DNA of 64,000 nucleotides from positions 186,001 to 250,000 of the forward strand of contig NZ_LYRP01000043.1 in NCBI RefSeq assembly GCF_001655675.1, read 5' to 3'. Below the pieces are notes generated by a model, which made no database searches, had not been told where the DNA came from, and saw only the letters and a list, made by a program, of their open reading frames with translations. Shown one piece after another: positions 56,754-64,000 of this stretch; position 1 is the first letter of the stretch, and each line of letters opens with the position of its first letter. The position numbers and the translations under genes were made by a program. Source of the stretch: Mangrovibacter phragmitis. Lineage in GTDB: Bacteria; Pseudomonadota; Gammaproteobacteria; Enterobacterales; Enterobacteriaceae.

Positions 56754-57653
56754 TTACTCCATCATTTTTTCAATGGGCAGGACGAGAATGGAGCTGGCAC
56801 CCAGCACTTTCAGTTTTTCCATGGTTTCCCAGAACAGGGTTTCGCTGCTGACCATGTGCATAGCAACACGTTGTTTGTCACCAGCCAGCGGCAGAATGGT
56901 GGGGCGCTCAGCACCTGGCAGCAGGGCAATCACTTCTTCCAGACGGTCGCTTGGCGCATGCATCATGATGTACTTGGATTCACGAGCCTGAATCACACCC
57001 TGAATACGGGTCATCAGGCGGTCAATTAACTGTTGTTTGGCGCTGTCCATTTCGCCATCACGCTGAATCAGGCAGGCTTTGGAGCGGTAAATCACTTCCA
57101 CTTCACGCAGGCCGTTTGCTTCAAGCGTCGCCCCGGTAGACACGAGGTCACAAATCGCATCAGCAAGGCCGGCTCGCGGAGCAACTTCAACGGAACCATT
57201 CAGTAAACAGGATTTGAACTGAATGTTTTTTTGGTCGAGATAACGTTTGAGCAGGTGAGGATAAGACGTGGCGATACGTTTGTTATTCAGGGCAGCCGGG
57301 CCATCCCAGGCTTCATCAACCGGCAGGGCCAGTGAGAGGCGGCAACCACCGAAATCGAGGCGGCGCAGTGTGAAGTAACGTGGGTCTTCACCTTGTGCCC
57401 GGCGAGTCAGCAGTTCTTCTTCCAGCACATTCTCACCAATAATCCCCAGGTCAACAACGCCATCCATAATCAGGCCCGGGATATCGTCATCGCGTACACG
57501 CAGAATATCGACAGGCATATTCTCAGCCAGCGCTATCAGGCGTTGTGTGTGCAGATTCACTTTAATGCCGCAACGGGCGAGCAGTTCGCGTGAATCATCA
57601 CTTAAACGGCCTGATTTTTGAATAGCTATGCGTAAACGTGAATTATCTAACAT
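56754..57653 (-). CDS. hisG: HisG ATP phosphoribosyltransferase
   Basis: A 299-residue long-form HisG that commits ATP and PRPP to histidine synthesis and is feedback-inhibited by histidine. [20 protein letters not shown], the PRPP-binding stretch [20 protein letters not shown], and a C-terminal regulatory domain ending [11 protein letters not shown] are present. First structural gene, after the leader and attenuator. Confidence 0.97.
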   Translation of the reverse strand: MLDNSRLRIAIQKSGRLSDDSRELLARCGIKVNLHTQRLIALAENMPVDILRVRDDDIPGLIMDGVVDLGIIGENVLEEELLTRRAQGEDPRYFTLRRLDFGGCRLSLALPVDEAWDGPAALNNKRIATSYPHLLKRYLDQKNIQFKSCLLNGSVEVAPRAGLADAICDLVSTGATLEANGLREVEVIYRSKACLIQRDGEMDSAKQQLIDRLMTRIQGVIQARESKYIMMHAPSDRLEEVIALLPGAERPTILPLAGDKQRVAMHMVSSETLFWETMEKLKVLGASSILVLPIEKMME

Positions 57654-57700
57654 TATGTTGTTACCTCTTAACCTGTTTAACTCTGCCCGAAAAACGTAAT

Positions 57701-57738
57701 AAAAAAGCCCCCGGAAGTGCGACCTTCCGGGGGCTTTT
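57701..57738 (-). terminator. his operon attenuator terminator
   Basis: Minus-strand AAAAGCCCCCGGAAG / CTTCCGGGGGCTTTTTT with a six-base loop, between the leader peptide and hisG. It is formed when charged tRNA-His is plentiful. Confidence 0.93.
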
Positions 57739-57798
57739 CATTGCGTTCATGCACCACTGGAAGATCTGAATGTCTTCCAGCACACATCGCCTGAAAGA

Positions 57799-57849
57799 CT
57801 AGTCAGGATGATGGTGATGATGGTGGTGTTTAAATTGAACGCTTTTCAT
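57799..57849 (-). CDS. hisL: his leader peptide
   Basis: A 16-codon leader reading MKSVQFKHHHHHHHPD, with seven consecutive His codons, nearly identical to E. coli HisL. Ribosome stalling in the His run when His-tRNA is scarce prevents the attenuator at 57701-57738. Confidence 0.97.
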   Translation of the reverse strand: MKSVQFKHHHHHHHPD

Positions 57850-58190
57850 AAAATTCTCTGTATGAATGACTATTCATTAAGTGGTTCTTACCGTAAACCA
57901 GGTTAAGGGCTGAACGCAAGCCCTTTTTTTACAAGATTAAGAACTTTCATTTTCATCCTGACATTGTTGGTAACCGGAGACAGGCGTAGCGTAGTACTAT
58001 GATTAAGCCAACGGGCAGGATTAAGCCAACGGGCAGGATTAAGCCAACGGGCAGGATTAAGCTGGCAGGGGAGTTAAGCAATATGAGCCGGGTAACTGGC
58101 TAAGTGGTAACATTGCACAACAAGCTGGTGGGCTTATCAGGAAAACCCTGATTAATACCTAAGATGTGAACACCGTTAAGGAGAGCAGGC
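57850..58190. other. Region between the his leader and yeeZ
   Basis: It holds the his promoter on the minus strand (TTGCGT near the 57910s is a possible -35, low certainty), the tandem repeat at 58001, and the yeeZ leader. No gene is seen. Confidence 0.5.
58001..58062 (+). repeat. 18-bp tandem repeat, three copies plus a degenerate fourth
   Basis: GATTAAGCCAACGGGCAG begins at 58001, 58019 and 58037 without mismatches; a fourth, altered unit follows (GATTAAGCTGGCAGGG). Non-coding, upstream of yeeZ. Confidence 0.9.
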
Positions 58191-59015
58191 ATGAAAAAGG
58201 TCGCCATTGTTGGTCTGGGCTGGCTGGGAATGCCTTTGGCATTGTCACTTATGGCGCAAGGGTGGGAAGTGAAGGGCAGTAAAACATCACAGGATGGCGT
58301 GGAAGCAGCGCGCATGTGTGGTGTCAGTTGCTGCAAACTCCAACTTGAGCCTGAATTAACCTGCGATAACGATGCGCTGGATGAATTACTGGATGTCGAT
58401 GCGCTGGTCATTACGTTACCAGCCCGGCGAACAGGAACGGGGGATAATTTCTACCTCAGGGCAGTCCAGGAACTGGTAGACAGTGCTCTGGCGCGCCATG
58501 TACCCCGTATTTTGTTAACCAGCTCAACTTCGGTATACGGTGAAGTTGATGGCAGTGTTAAAGAAAGCACGCCGTTAAACCCGTCTACGGCAAGTGGCAA
58601 GGCGTTACAGGAGCTTGAACGCTGGTTGCATAATTTGCCCGGGACTTCGGTGGACATCTTACGCCTCGCAGGCCTGGTGGGGCCACAACGTCACCCAGGT
58701 CGTTTTCTGGCCGGGAAAACGGTATCAGGTGGCAACAATGTGGTAAATCTGGTGCATCTGGAAGATGTGGTGGCGGCAATCAGCCTGTTATTGCAGGCCC
58801 CTAAAGGTGGGCATATCTATAACCTCTGCGCACCCTCGCACCCAACCAAACGCGAGTATTACCCCATGATGACTGAAAAGCTGGGTGTGGCCGGGCCGGT
58901 ATTTACTGATGAACCGGGGCAACCTGGTGGCAAGAAAGTAGACGGAAACCGGATTTGCAATGAACTGGGGTTTGAATACCTCTGGCCGGACCCGTTTGTT
59001 ATGCCGGTAGAGTAA
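58191..59015 (+). CDS. yeeZ: YeeZ NAD(P)-dependent epimerase-like protein
   Basis: A 274-residue short-chain dehydrogenase/epimerase-type protein with the Rossmann motif VAIVGLGWLGMPLALSL at the N-terminus, and LTSSTSVYGEVDG in place of the usual SxnK/YxxxK region. It lies next to the his leader as in E. coli. AGGAG-type sequence (AAGGAGAGCAGGC) precedes the ATG. Substrate unknown. Confidence 0.93.
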   Translation: MKKVAIVGLGWLGMPLALSLMAQGWEVKGSKTSQDGVEAARMCGVSCCKLQLEPELTCDNDALDELLDVDALVITLPARRTGTGDNFYLRAVQELVDSALARHVPRILLTSSTSVYGEVDGSVKESTPLNPSTASGKALQELERWLHNLPGTSVDILRLAGLVGPQRHPGRFLAGKTVSGGNNVVNLVHLEDVVAAISLLLQAPKGGHIYNLCAPSHPTKREYYPMMTEKLGVAGPVFTDEPGQPGGKKVDGNRICNELGFEYLWPDPFVMPVE

Positions 59016-59374
59016 TCTTAAGAGCTTTTAAAGCCATTTATTATCATTGTGTTACAGTTGTATTGGCAGCGGGGCTGTAACCCGAGAAACACATCCCTGA
59101 ACTGAATGTGCGCTTTCATTCATATCAGTACCTGGTCAGCTTGATTTTACACTCCGCAATGTGCAGAATACGCGCCCTGTAAAAAGATGATTAACCGACG
59201 TTTCTTTCACGTCGGTTATTTTTTGCATAAAAAAACACTCCGTTTAAATAAGAGGCCGGGCTTCGTTCCGGATAGATAGTCACTTTCAGATTTCGACCGT
59301 CGTGTCGCTCAAGGATACCAATATGGGGCAATTTATTGCTTTTGCGATGGTTCACGCCGTAAGAGGTAACGCTC
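59016..59374. other. Intergenic region yeeZ-plaP with a terminator
   Basis: The LysR-type gene yeeY found here in E. coli is absent. AACCGACGT-TTCTTTC-ACGTCGGTT at 59193-59217 with a T-run is a clear plus-strand terminator. The remainder carries the plaP promoter and leader. Confidence 0.6.
59193..59225 (+). terminator. Rho-independent terminator
   Basis: Perfect nine-pair stem AACCGACGT / ACGTCGGTT followed by ATTTTTTG. Confidence 0.85.
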
Positions 59375-60724
59375 ATGTCGCATAACGTCACTCCAGGTGC
59401 AACCCCTCGTGTGGGCTTGCGTAAAACGCTTACCCTGATCCCTGTAATTATGATGGGTCTGGCGTATATGCAGCCTATGACCCTGTTTGATACGTTTGGT
59501 ATCGTATCGGCGAAAACCGATGGTCACGTCGCCACGGCTTATGCCTTTGCATTAATTGCTATTCTGTTTACTGCGCTGAGCTATGGCAAACTGGTGCGCC
59601 GCTTCCCATCTGCGGGCAGTGCCTATACCTATGCGCAAAAGTCTATCAGCCCGGTGGTTGGGTTCATGGTGGGCTGGTCTTCACTGCTGGATTATCTGTT
59701 TATGCCGATGATCAACATCCTGCTGGCGAAGATCTATTTTGAAGCGCTGGTGCCCAGTATTCCTTCCTGGATTTTTGTTGTGCTGTTGGTCGGTTTTATG
59801 ACGATATCCAACCTGCGCAGTATTAAGGCTGTCGCTAACTTTAATACTGTGATTGTCACGCTCCAACTGTCGCTGATGGCGGTAATCACCGGGGTATTAA
59901 TTTATGGTGTATTCCACGGCCAGGGGGCAGGTACACTGGCAAGTAGCCAGCCTTTCTGGAATAGCAATGCGCACGTAGTGCCCATGATTACCGGCGCCAC
60001 GATTCTGTGCTTCTCTTTCCTGGGCTTCGACGGTATCAGTTCACTGTCTGAAGAAACCAAAGATGCTGACCGCGTCATTCCGAAAGCGATTTTTCTGACT
60101 GCGCTGATTGGCGGTGTGGTGTTTATCGTGGTGTCTTACTTCCTGCAGCTGTGGTTCCCGCGTATCGCTGAAGAGGCGACACAGCCAGATATTATGCTGG
60201 CAGTTGCTGGTAAAGGCTTCCAGTTTGGTGTGGTTGTGTTCTCTACGGTGACCGTACTGGCATCGGGAATGGCCGCGCATGCCGGGGTTTCTCGCCTGAT
60301 GTATGTGATGGGGCGTGATGGCGCATTCCCTTCGCGCTTCTTCGGTTACCTTCACCCGGTATGGCGTACACCGGCAATGAACGTCCTGTTAGTGGGCGCC
60401 ATTGCACTTTTAGCGATTAAATTCGATCTGGAAACCGCAACCGCGTTAATTAACTTTGGTGCGCTGGTGGCGTTTACCTTTGTTAACCTGTCGGTTATTT
60501 CACAGTTCTGGATCCGTGAAAAACGCAACAAGACACTGAAAGACCACTTCCAGTACCTGGTTCTGCCTGTACTGGGTGCGCTTACTGTTGGGGCGCTGTG
60601 GGTAAATCTGGAAGAAAGCTCTATGATCCTCGGCCTGATTTGGGCGGCAGCCGGTCTGGTTTATCTGGCCTGCGTGACCCGTGTCTTCCGTAATCCAGTG
60701 CCGCAATACGAAGATATTGCCTGA
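59375..60724 (+). CDS. plaP: PlaP putrescine importer (APC family)
   Basis: A 449-residue amino acid/polyamine permease with twelve hydrophobic segments. It starts [20 protein letters not shown] and has [20 protein letters not shown], then FTGFDGIS-type [19 protein letters not shown], and ends [10 protein letters not shown], all matching E. coli PlaP (YeeF), a low-affinity proton-driven putrescine importer linked to surface motility. GAGGTAACGCTC precedes the ATG. Confidence 0.95.
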   Translation: MSHNVTPGATPRVGLRKTLTLIPVIMMGLAYMQPMTLFDTFGIVSAKTDGHVATAYAFALIAILFTALSYGKLVRRFPSAGSAYTYAQKSISPVVGFMVGWSSLLDYLFMPMINILLAKIYFEALVPSIPSWIFVVLLVGFMTISNLRSIKAVANFNTVIVTLQLSLMAVITGVLIYGVFHGQGAGTLASSQPFWNSNAHVVPMITGATILCFSFLGFDGISSLSEETKDADRVIPKAIFLTALIGGVVFIVVSYFLQLWFPRIAEEATQPDIMLAVAGKGFQFGVVVFSTVTVLASGMAAHAGVSRLMYVMGRDGAFPSRFFGYLHPVWRTPAMNVLLVGAIALLAIKFDLETATALINFGALVAFTFVNLSVISQFWIREKRNKTLKDHFQYLVLPVLGALTVGALWVNLEESSMILGLIWAAAGLVYLACVTRVFRNPVPQYEDIA

Positions 60725-60751
60725 GATTAACCTGACTCAACTGTAATAATA

Positions 60752-60785
60752 AACGGCCCCAGAATTGTTGCTCTGGGGCCGTTAT
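60752..60785. terminator. Terminator between convergent plaP and sbcB
   Basis: AACGGCCCCAGA / TCTGGGGCCGTT, twelve pairs with an eight-base loop; short T/A runs on both sides allow use from both strands. Confidence 0.85.
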
Positions 60786-60812
60786 TGTTTACGAGTTGCC
60801 CTGCCTGAACTA

Positions 60813-62237
60813 TCAGTTCACCAGTTCCTGCACATATTGGTAGAGTGCTTTCAGCAGTTGCTGTTTGTCTGTCTGGCCTTCGTACTGTTGCCAGAGTTGC
60901 GCCAGCTCACTGGCATAATTCTCCAGGTTTTCTGGGGAGAATACCTCGCGGCGATGTGCCAGCCAGCGCTGTTGTTCGGCTTCATCCAGTGTGCCGGGGA
61001 AGTTGCGCGCGCGGTAGTTAAACAACAGTTTTTCAATTCTTGGGTCGCCAAAAGTAATATCCAGCGCCGGTAAATTTTTCGGCTCGGTTTCCTGAATAAT
61101 CTTCATGCCATTACGGTCGGCATCACTGAAAAAGCCGTTGTAGAGTTGGGCATCAACATTTTCTGGCGGAGTAAAGGGCTCCGCTCCGGCAAACAATAAC
61201 ACCACTTTCTCCCGCACGTCCGGGTTGGCCTGAAGCAGGCGCAGGTTTGCCAGGCACAACTCCCGGTCAATATTCAGCCGTTGTGCATCTTCCGGGCGTA
61301 ATGTACGCGCCTGCGCCAGTACCGGGCATTTATTCAGGTGTACCAGTTTAACTGGCACGGGCAGGTTATCGCCCAGTTCTGCTTTCGGCGTATATAACCT
61401 CTCACGCAGGGTATCGGCATCCAGTTCCAGCAGTGGCGAAACATCCGCGGCCAGGTCCACCATAATTACGGCGTTGCGGTTATCCGGGTGCCATGCCAGT
61501 GGCGCCACCCAACTGGTATTACCCCGGCTGGCACCAAACATGCCGGAAACATGCACCAGAGGGGCCATTTTCGGAATATCAATCAGCGTCATCAGCTTTT
61601 GCTTGCTGCGGTACTGCCACAGGTAATCAAACAGCCGTGGCTGATGTTTTTTCACCAGTTGTGCCATGGCGATAGTTGCCCAGACATCAGCCATGGCATC
61701 GTGCGCATTACTGTGTTCAATACCATTGGCGACAGTCAGGTGCTCCAGGCGGAAACTGGGCAGCCCATCTTCATTCTCTGGCCAGTTGATGCCTTCCGGG
61801 CGCAGGGCATAACAGGCGCGCATCACATCCAGCAAATCCCAGCGTGAATTGCCGTTTTGCCAGCTCCAGGCATACGGGTCATAAAAATTACGGTAGAAAA
61901 TATTACGGGTGACTTCATCATCAAAACGTACATTGTTGTAGCCCACAATACAGGTCTTTGGCACGGTGAAAATATCGTGAATACGCCGGGCGAATTGCGC
62001 TTCGTTTTCACCTTGTTCCCGCGCCTGCTGTGGTGTAATCCCGGTAACCATTACTGCTCCGGGTTGAGGCAGGTAGTCATCCGCTGGCTGGCAGAAGAAC
62101 ACTTCCGGTTCACCAATGGGGTTGAAATCGCTGTCTGTGCGTATTGCTGCGAACTGCGCTGGCTTGTCCAGCGCCGGGTGCGTGCCGAAGGTTTCGTAAT
62201 CATGAAACAGGAAGGTTGGTTGAGCGGCGTCAGTCAT
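60813..62237 (-). CDS. sbcB: Exonuclease I
   Basis: A 474-residue 3'-5' single-strand DNA exonuclease of the DEDDh class that acts in recombination and mismatch repair. Exo I motif is FLFHDYETFGTHPALDKPAQ, followed by YNNVRFDDEVTRNIFYRNFY and HDAMADVWATIAMAQL, then the SH3-like and C-terminal domains (RARNFPGTLDEAEQQRWLAH). Length is the same as E. coli SbcB (475). Confidence 0.97.
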   Translation of the reverse strand: MTDAAQPTFLFHDYETFGTHPALDKPAQFAAIRTDSDFNPIGEPEVFFCQPADDYLPQPGAVMVTGITPQQAREQGENEAQFARRIHDIFTVPKTCIVGYNNVRFDDEVTRNIFYRNFYDPYAWSWQNGNSRWDLLDVMRACYALRPEGINWPENEDGLPSFRLEHLTVANGIEHSNAHDAMADVWATIAMAQLVKKHQPRLFDYLWQYRSKQKLMTLIDIPKMAPLVHVSGMFGASRGNTSWVAPLAWHPDNRNAVIMVDLAADVSPLLELDADTLRERLYTPKAELGDNLPVPVKLVHLNKCPVLAQARTLRPEDAQRLNIDRELCLANLRLLQANPDVREKVVLLFAGAEPFTPPENVDAQLYNGFFSDADRNGMKIIQETEPKNLPALDITFGDPRIEKLLFNYRARNFPGTLDEAEQQRWLAHRREVFSPENLENYASELAQLWQQYEGQTDKQQLLKALYQYVQELVN

Positions 62238-62630
62238 TGCAGGTAGTGTCCATCTTCGGTCAATACAATTAACCAGTAATTATGGCGAGTTCGGCATGTA
62301 ATCACCACCCTTATCTGGTGGGGAAGTTGCTTCAGGAAGTGTTGTTCAGAATAATGGCACGCAATTGCCATTTTCTTTACTCCATTAATAAATAAAAAGA
62401 CAAACATTTAATTAACTTGTTAATTATTTTCGTTTGGCGTAACTAATGAGAATTTTCACGCGAAAAATAAATGGATTGAATGTTTTTGGTGGCTATAATT
62501 TCCGGCGAAAATAATTTTTATTTATGTTTTTTATTATCTCTTGTTTATGTTTTTTGGTAATGAGTGTTTGGGGTTTGGTTGTGCATGGTCGTTATTAAAT
62601 TATAAGGATAATGATTCAGAGAGGTTGGTA
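62238..62630. other. AT-rich upstream region of the fimbrial operon
   Basis: 390 bases without a gene, very AT-rich after 62370, typical of H-NS-silenced fimbrial promoters. It contains the palindrome at 62409-62426. Confidence 0.55.
62409..62426. promoter_or_regulatory. Perfect 8+2+8 palindrome
   Basis: TAATTAAC-TT-GTTAATTA, about 205 bases before the chaperone start. Candidate regulator site; which regulator is unknown. Confidence 0.5.
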
Positions 62631-63332
62631 GTGAAAAAGGTTGAATATAGTCTGTTGATTGTGCTGGGGTGTTTATTTAGTATGGCCTCAAGCGCAAGTA
62701 TCCAGGTTGAGCCAATGCGTGCTGAACTCGATGCTAAAGGGAATGCCATTATTAAAGTCAGATCAACAGGGAGTGATACAGCTTATATTCGTGCATCACT
62801 TAAACAAGTCATGTCCCCTGCAACTGCGAGTGAATATGAGCAGGATGCAGTTATTTGGGATAATAGCGGGCTAATGTTGACGCCTCAGAAACTAATTATC
62901 CCTGCAAATAGTCAACGTACGCTCCGGTTGATCAGCATGAAACCACCGGAAAAAGAAACTGTGTATCGCGTGATGGTTGAATCCGTTTCAGCGGAGGGCT
63001 TTCCTCTGGCAAGCAGTCATGCTCTGTCAGCTGGCTTTGGTATGAACATTATTTGGGGCGTTGTGGTTAATGTGCCACCTCGTCAACCCAGCATTGCTTT
63101 TGATTTTAACCGGCCCTTAAAGAGAATTAGCAATAAAGGTACTCAGCGAATTATTTTTCGTAAAATTGAAAGCTGTAACAGTGAATTAACGAAATGCCAG
63201 TCTCATGAAATAAAACGCACTCTCTACCCTGACCAGCAATGGGTTATAGAAAATGATGTGGTCACAGGAAATAAAACAAAATTCACAGTCTATGACTGGA
63301 TAAATAAAAAAGAAGTTGTCTTTGTTAAATAA
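62631..63332 (+). CDS. Fimbrial chaperone of a CS1/CFA-I-type operon
   Basis: A 233-residue periplasmic chaperone. GTG 62631 with GAGG six bases before it starts a signal peptide (KVEYSLLIVLGCLFSMASSA) and a mature domain beginning SIQVEPMRAELDAKG. RTLRLISMKPPEKETVYRVM is the usual chaperone strand that binds subunits. An in-frame ATG at 62541 gives a poor N-terminus. The next gene is a CfaB-like subunit, so this is the CfaA/CooB-type alpha-fimbrial chaperone. Confidence 0.85.
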   Translation: MKKVEYSLLIVLGCLFSMASSASIQVEPMRAELDAKGNAIIKVRSTGSDTAYIRASLKQVMSPATASEYEQDAVIWDNSGLMLTPQKLIIPANSQRTLRLISMKPPEKETVYRVMVESVSAEGFPLASSHALSAGFGMNIIWGVVVNVPPRQPSIAFDFNRPLKRISNKGTQRIIFRKIESCNSELTKCQSHEIKRTLYPDQQWVIENDVVTGNKTKFTVYDWINKKEVVFVK

Positions 63333-63355
63333 TTAACCCATAAGGAAATCAAGAA

Positions 63356-63847
63356 ATGAAAAAGCTTTTAGTCACCTCTTTAGCATGCACGCTGGCGGTT
63401 GCATTTAGTGCCAGCGCTTTACAAAAAGACATTACGGTAACGGCTGCGGTAGATGCCAACCTTGAAATGACGCTGGCTGATGGAAGCGCATTACCAACCA
63501 CCGTAGCAATGCAACATATGCCTGGGCTGGGTTTATCGCCTCATACATTACAAACCAGGCTATTCAGTAATGCCCCGGAAAGTAATGTCATTGTGCGTCT
63601 GGTTGCCAGCCCGGAACTAACGGCAGCGGAAAGTAATGCATCTGTTCCTCTGTCTGTCACCCTTGGGAACAAAACACTGTCTACATCCGACACCGTATTT
63701 AATACAACTGATTTATATCCTGGCGGAGACAGCAGTACTGGGTCGATGCCTCTGCCATTAGTTATTTCACAGGCATCCTCAGGCTCATTGACGAGCGGCC
63801 ACTATAACGGTCTGGTCAGCATGTACATGACGCTGTCCGCAGACTGA
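63356..63847 (+). CDS. CS1-type (alpha) fimbrial major subunit
   Basis: A 163-residue pilin precursor with a signal peptide (LLVTSLACTLAVAFSASA, cleavage before LQKDITV). The mature start KDITVTAAVDANLEMTLADG matches the CfaB/CooA pattern KNITVTASVDPxIDLLQADG, and the end GHYNGLVSMYMTLSAD fits GNYSGVVSLVMTLGS. It has no cysteines, as usual for this class, which polymerises by donor-strand exchange. Ribosome binding site AAGGAAATCAAGA. Confidence 0.92.
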   Translation: MKKLLVTSLACTLAVAFSASALQKDITVTAAVDANLEMTLADGSALPTTVAMQHMPGLGLSPHTLQTRLFSNAPESNVIVRLVASPELTAAESNASVPLSVTLGNKTLSTSDTVFNTTDLYPGGDSSTGSMPLPLVISQASSGSLTSGHYNGLVSMYMTLSAD

Positions 63848-63871
63848 TACCCTCCTGTTTTGAGACACAAC

Positions 63872-63892
63872 GCGGCATGGTTCTCATGCCGC
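63872..63892 (+). promoter_or_regulatory. Stem-loop between pilin and usher genes
   Basis: GCGGCATG-GTTCT-CATGCCGC, a perfect eight-pair stem 24 bases after the pilin stop with no T-run. Such hairpins in fimbrial operons protect or partially terminate the transcript to give more pilin than usher. Confidence 0.65.
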
Positions 63893-63928
63893 AAGAATAT
63901 TTATAGCTGCATGAAAGGGTATTCATCG

Positions 63929-64000
63929 GTGAAAAATACGCATTATTATGGCCTTCTGGGGCTATGCTGCTCTTATGCGGCAATGGCATCTGTTCCGGCT
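63929..64000 (+). CDS. Fimbrial usher, CfaC/CooC-like (start only)
   Basis: The first 24 codons of a secreted protein reach the window edge: MKNTHYYGLLGLCCSYAAMA followed by SVPA, a signal peptide. GTG 63929 has AAAGGG nine bases upstream; the in-frame ATG at 63911 has none. Position after the CS1-type major subunit indicates the outer-membrane usher (CfaC/CooC type). Identity rests on operon order alone. Confidence 0.6.
   Translation, partial: MKNTHYYGLLGLCCSYAAMASVPA

Overview
The window is a chromosomal segment of an Enterobacteriaceae-type gammaproteobacterium. RlmI, YccX, TusE, YccA, serT, YccJ, RutA-F/RutR, the complete his operon with its leader, YeeZ, PlaP and SbcB are all recognisable and close to their E. 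coli/Klebsiella relatives. The genus cannot be fixed from sequence alone. Compared with E. coli, blocks from the serT/rut region and the his region lie side by side, wrbA and rutG are not next to yccJ and rutF, and no hya genes follow serT.

Layout: (1) 1-2992, core genes rlmI (cut by the window edge), yccX, tusE, yccA and the tRNA-Ser(UGA) gene serT. (2) 2978-28562, an AT-rich genomic island of about 25.6 kb, bounded by a 15-bp repeat of the serT 3' end and carrying a tyrosine integrase at its right end. It looks like an integrative and mobilizable element: MOBQ-type relaxase, putative oriT, TraD/MobC-like accessory protein, and a RepL-like initiator preceded by four 21-bp iterons. Its cargo includes an AlpA-like regulator followed by a run of small unknown genes separated by tiny cGNAAg hairpins. 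It also has a truncated H-NS-like protein, a full H-NS paralogue and an XRE/ImmA-type peptidase with a partner. Likely defence genes are a SIR2 protein, a Septu-like ATPase/HNH pair, a zinc/HNH-like protein and a PLD-like protein. Lipoproteins, a GNAT protein and an orphan PilV-like pilin complete the set. (3) 28563-32519, the displaced serT terminator, a decayed class II aldolase fragment, and an exuT-like transporter with uxaC (hexuronate uptake and isomerisation).

(4) 32805-37785, an ABC importer of the Ugp type whose operon includes a GpdQ-type glycerophosphodiesterase, suggesting uptake and cleavage of glycerophosphodiesters. (5) 37932-44500, yccJ, an EamA-family exporter, and the pyrimidine-degrading rutABCDEF operon with divergent rutR. 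The rutA upstream region shows a sigma-54 promoter, a RutR operator and two NtrC-like sites, which fits induction by nitrogen limitation. (6) 44904-49636, a PAS-PAS-GAF-GGDEF-EAL cyclic-di-GMP protein convergent with a methyl-accepting chemotaxis protein, followed by a relic region with a VgrG-like fragment. (7) 50570-57849, the his operon (hisG-D-C-B-H-A-F-I) on the minus strand with a seven-histidine leader peptide and attenuator. (8) 58191-62237, yeeZ, plaP and sbcB. (9) 62631-64000, the start of a CS1/CFA-I-type (alpha) fimbrial operon: chaperone, major subunit, and the first codons of the usher.

The island is the most unusual part. It combines mobilization, a possible cryptic replicon, several candidate anti-phage loci, two H-NS-family proteins and a single pilin adhesin without a pilus operon. 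Two non-coding stretches (20515-20625 and 24821-25025) are packed with hairpins that the genes do not explain.
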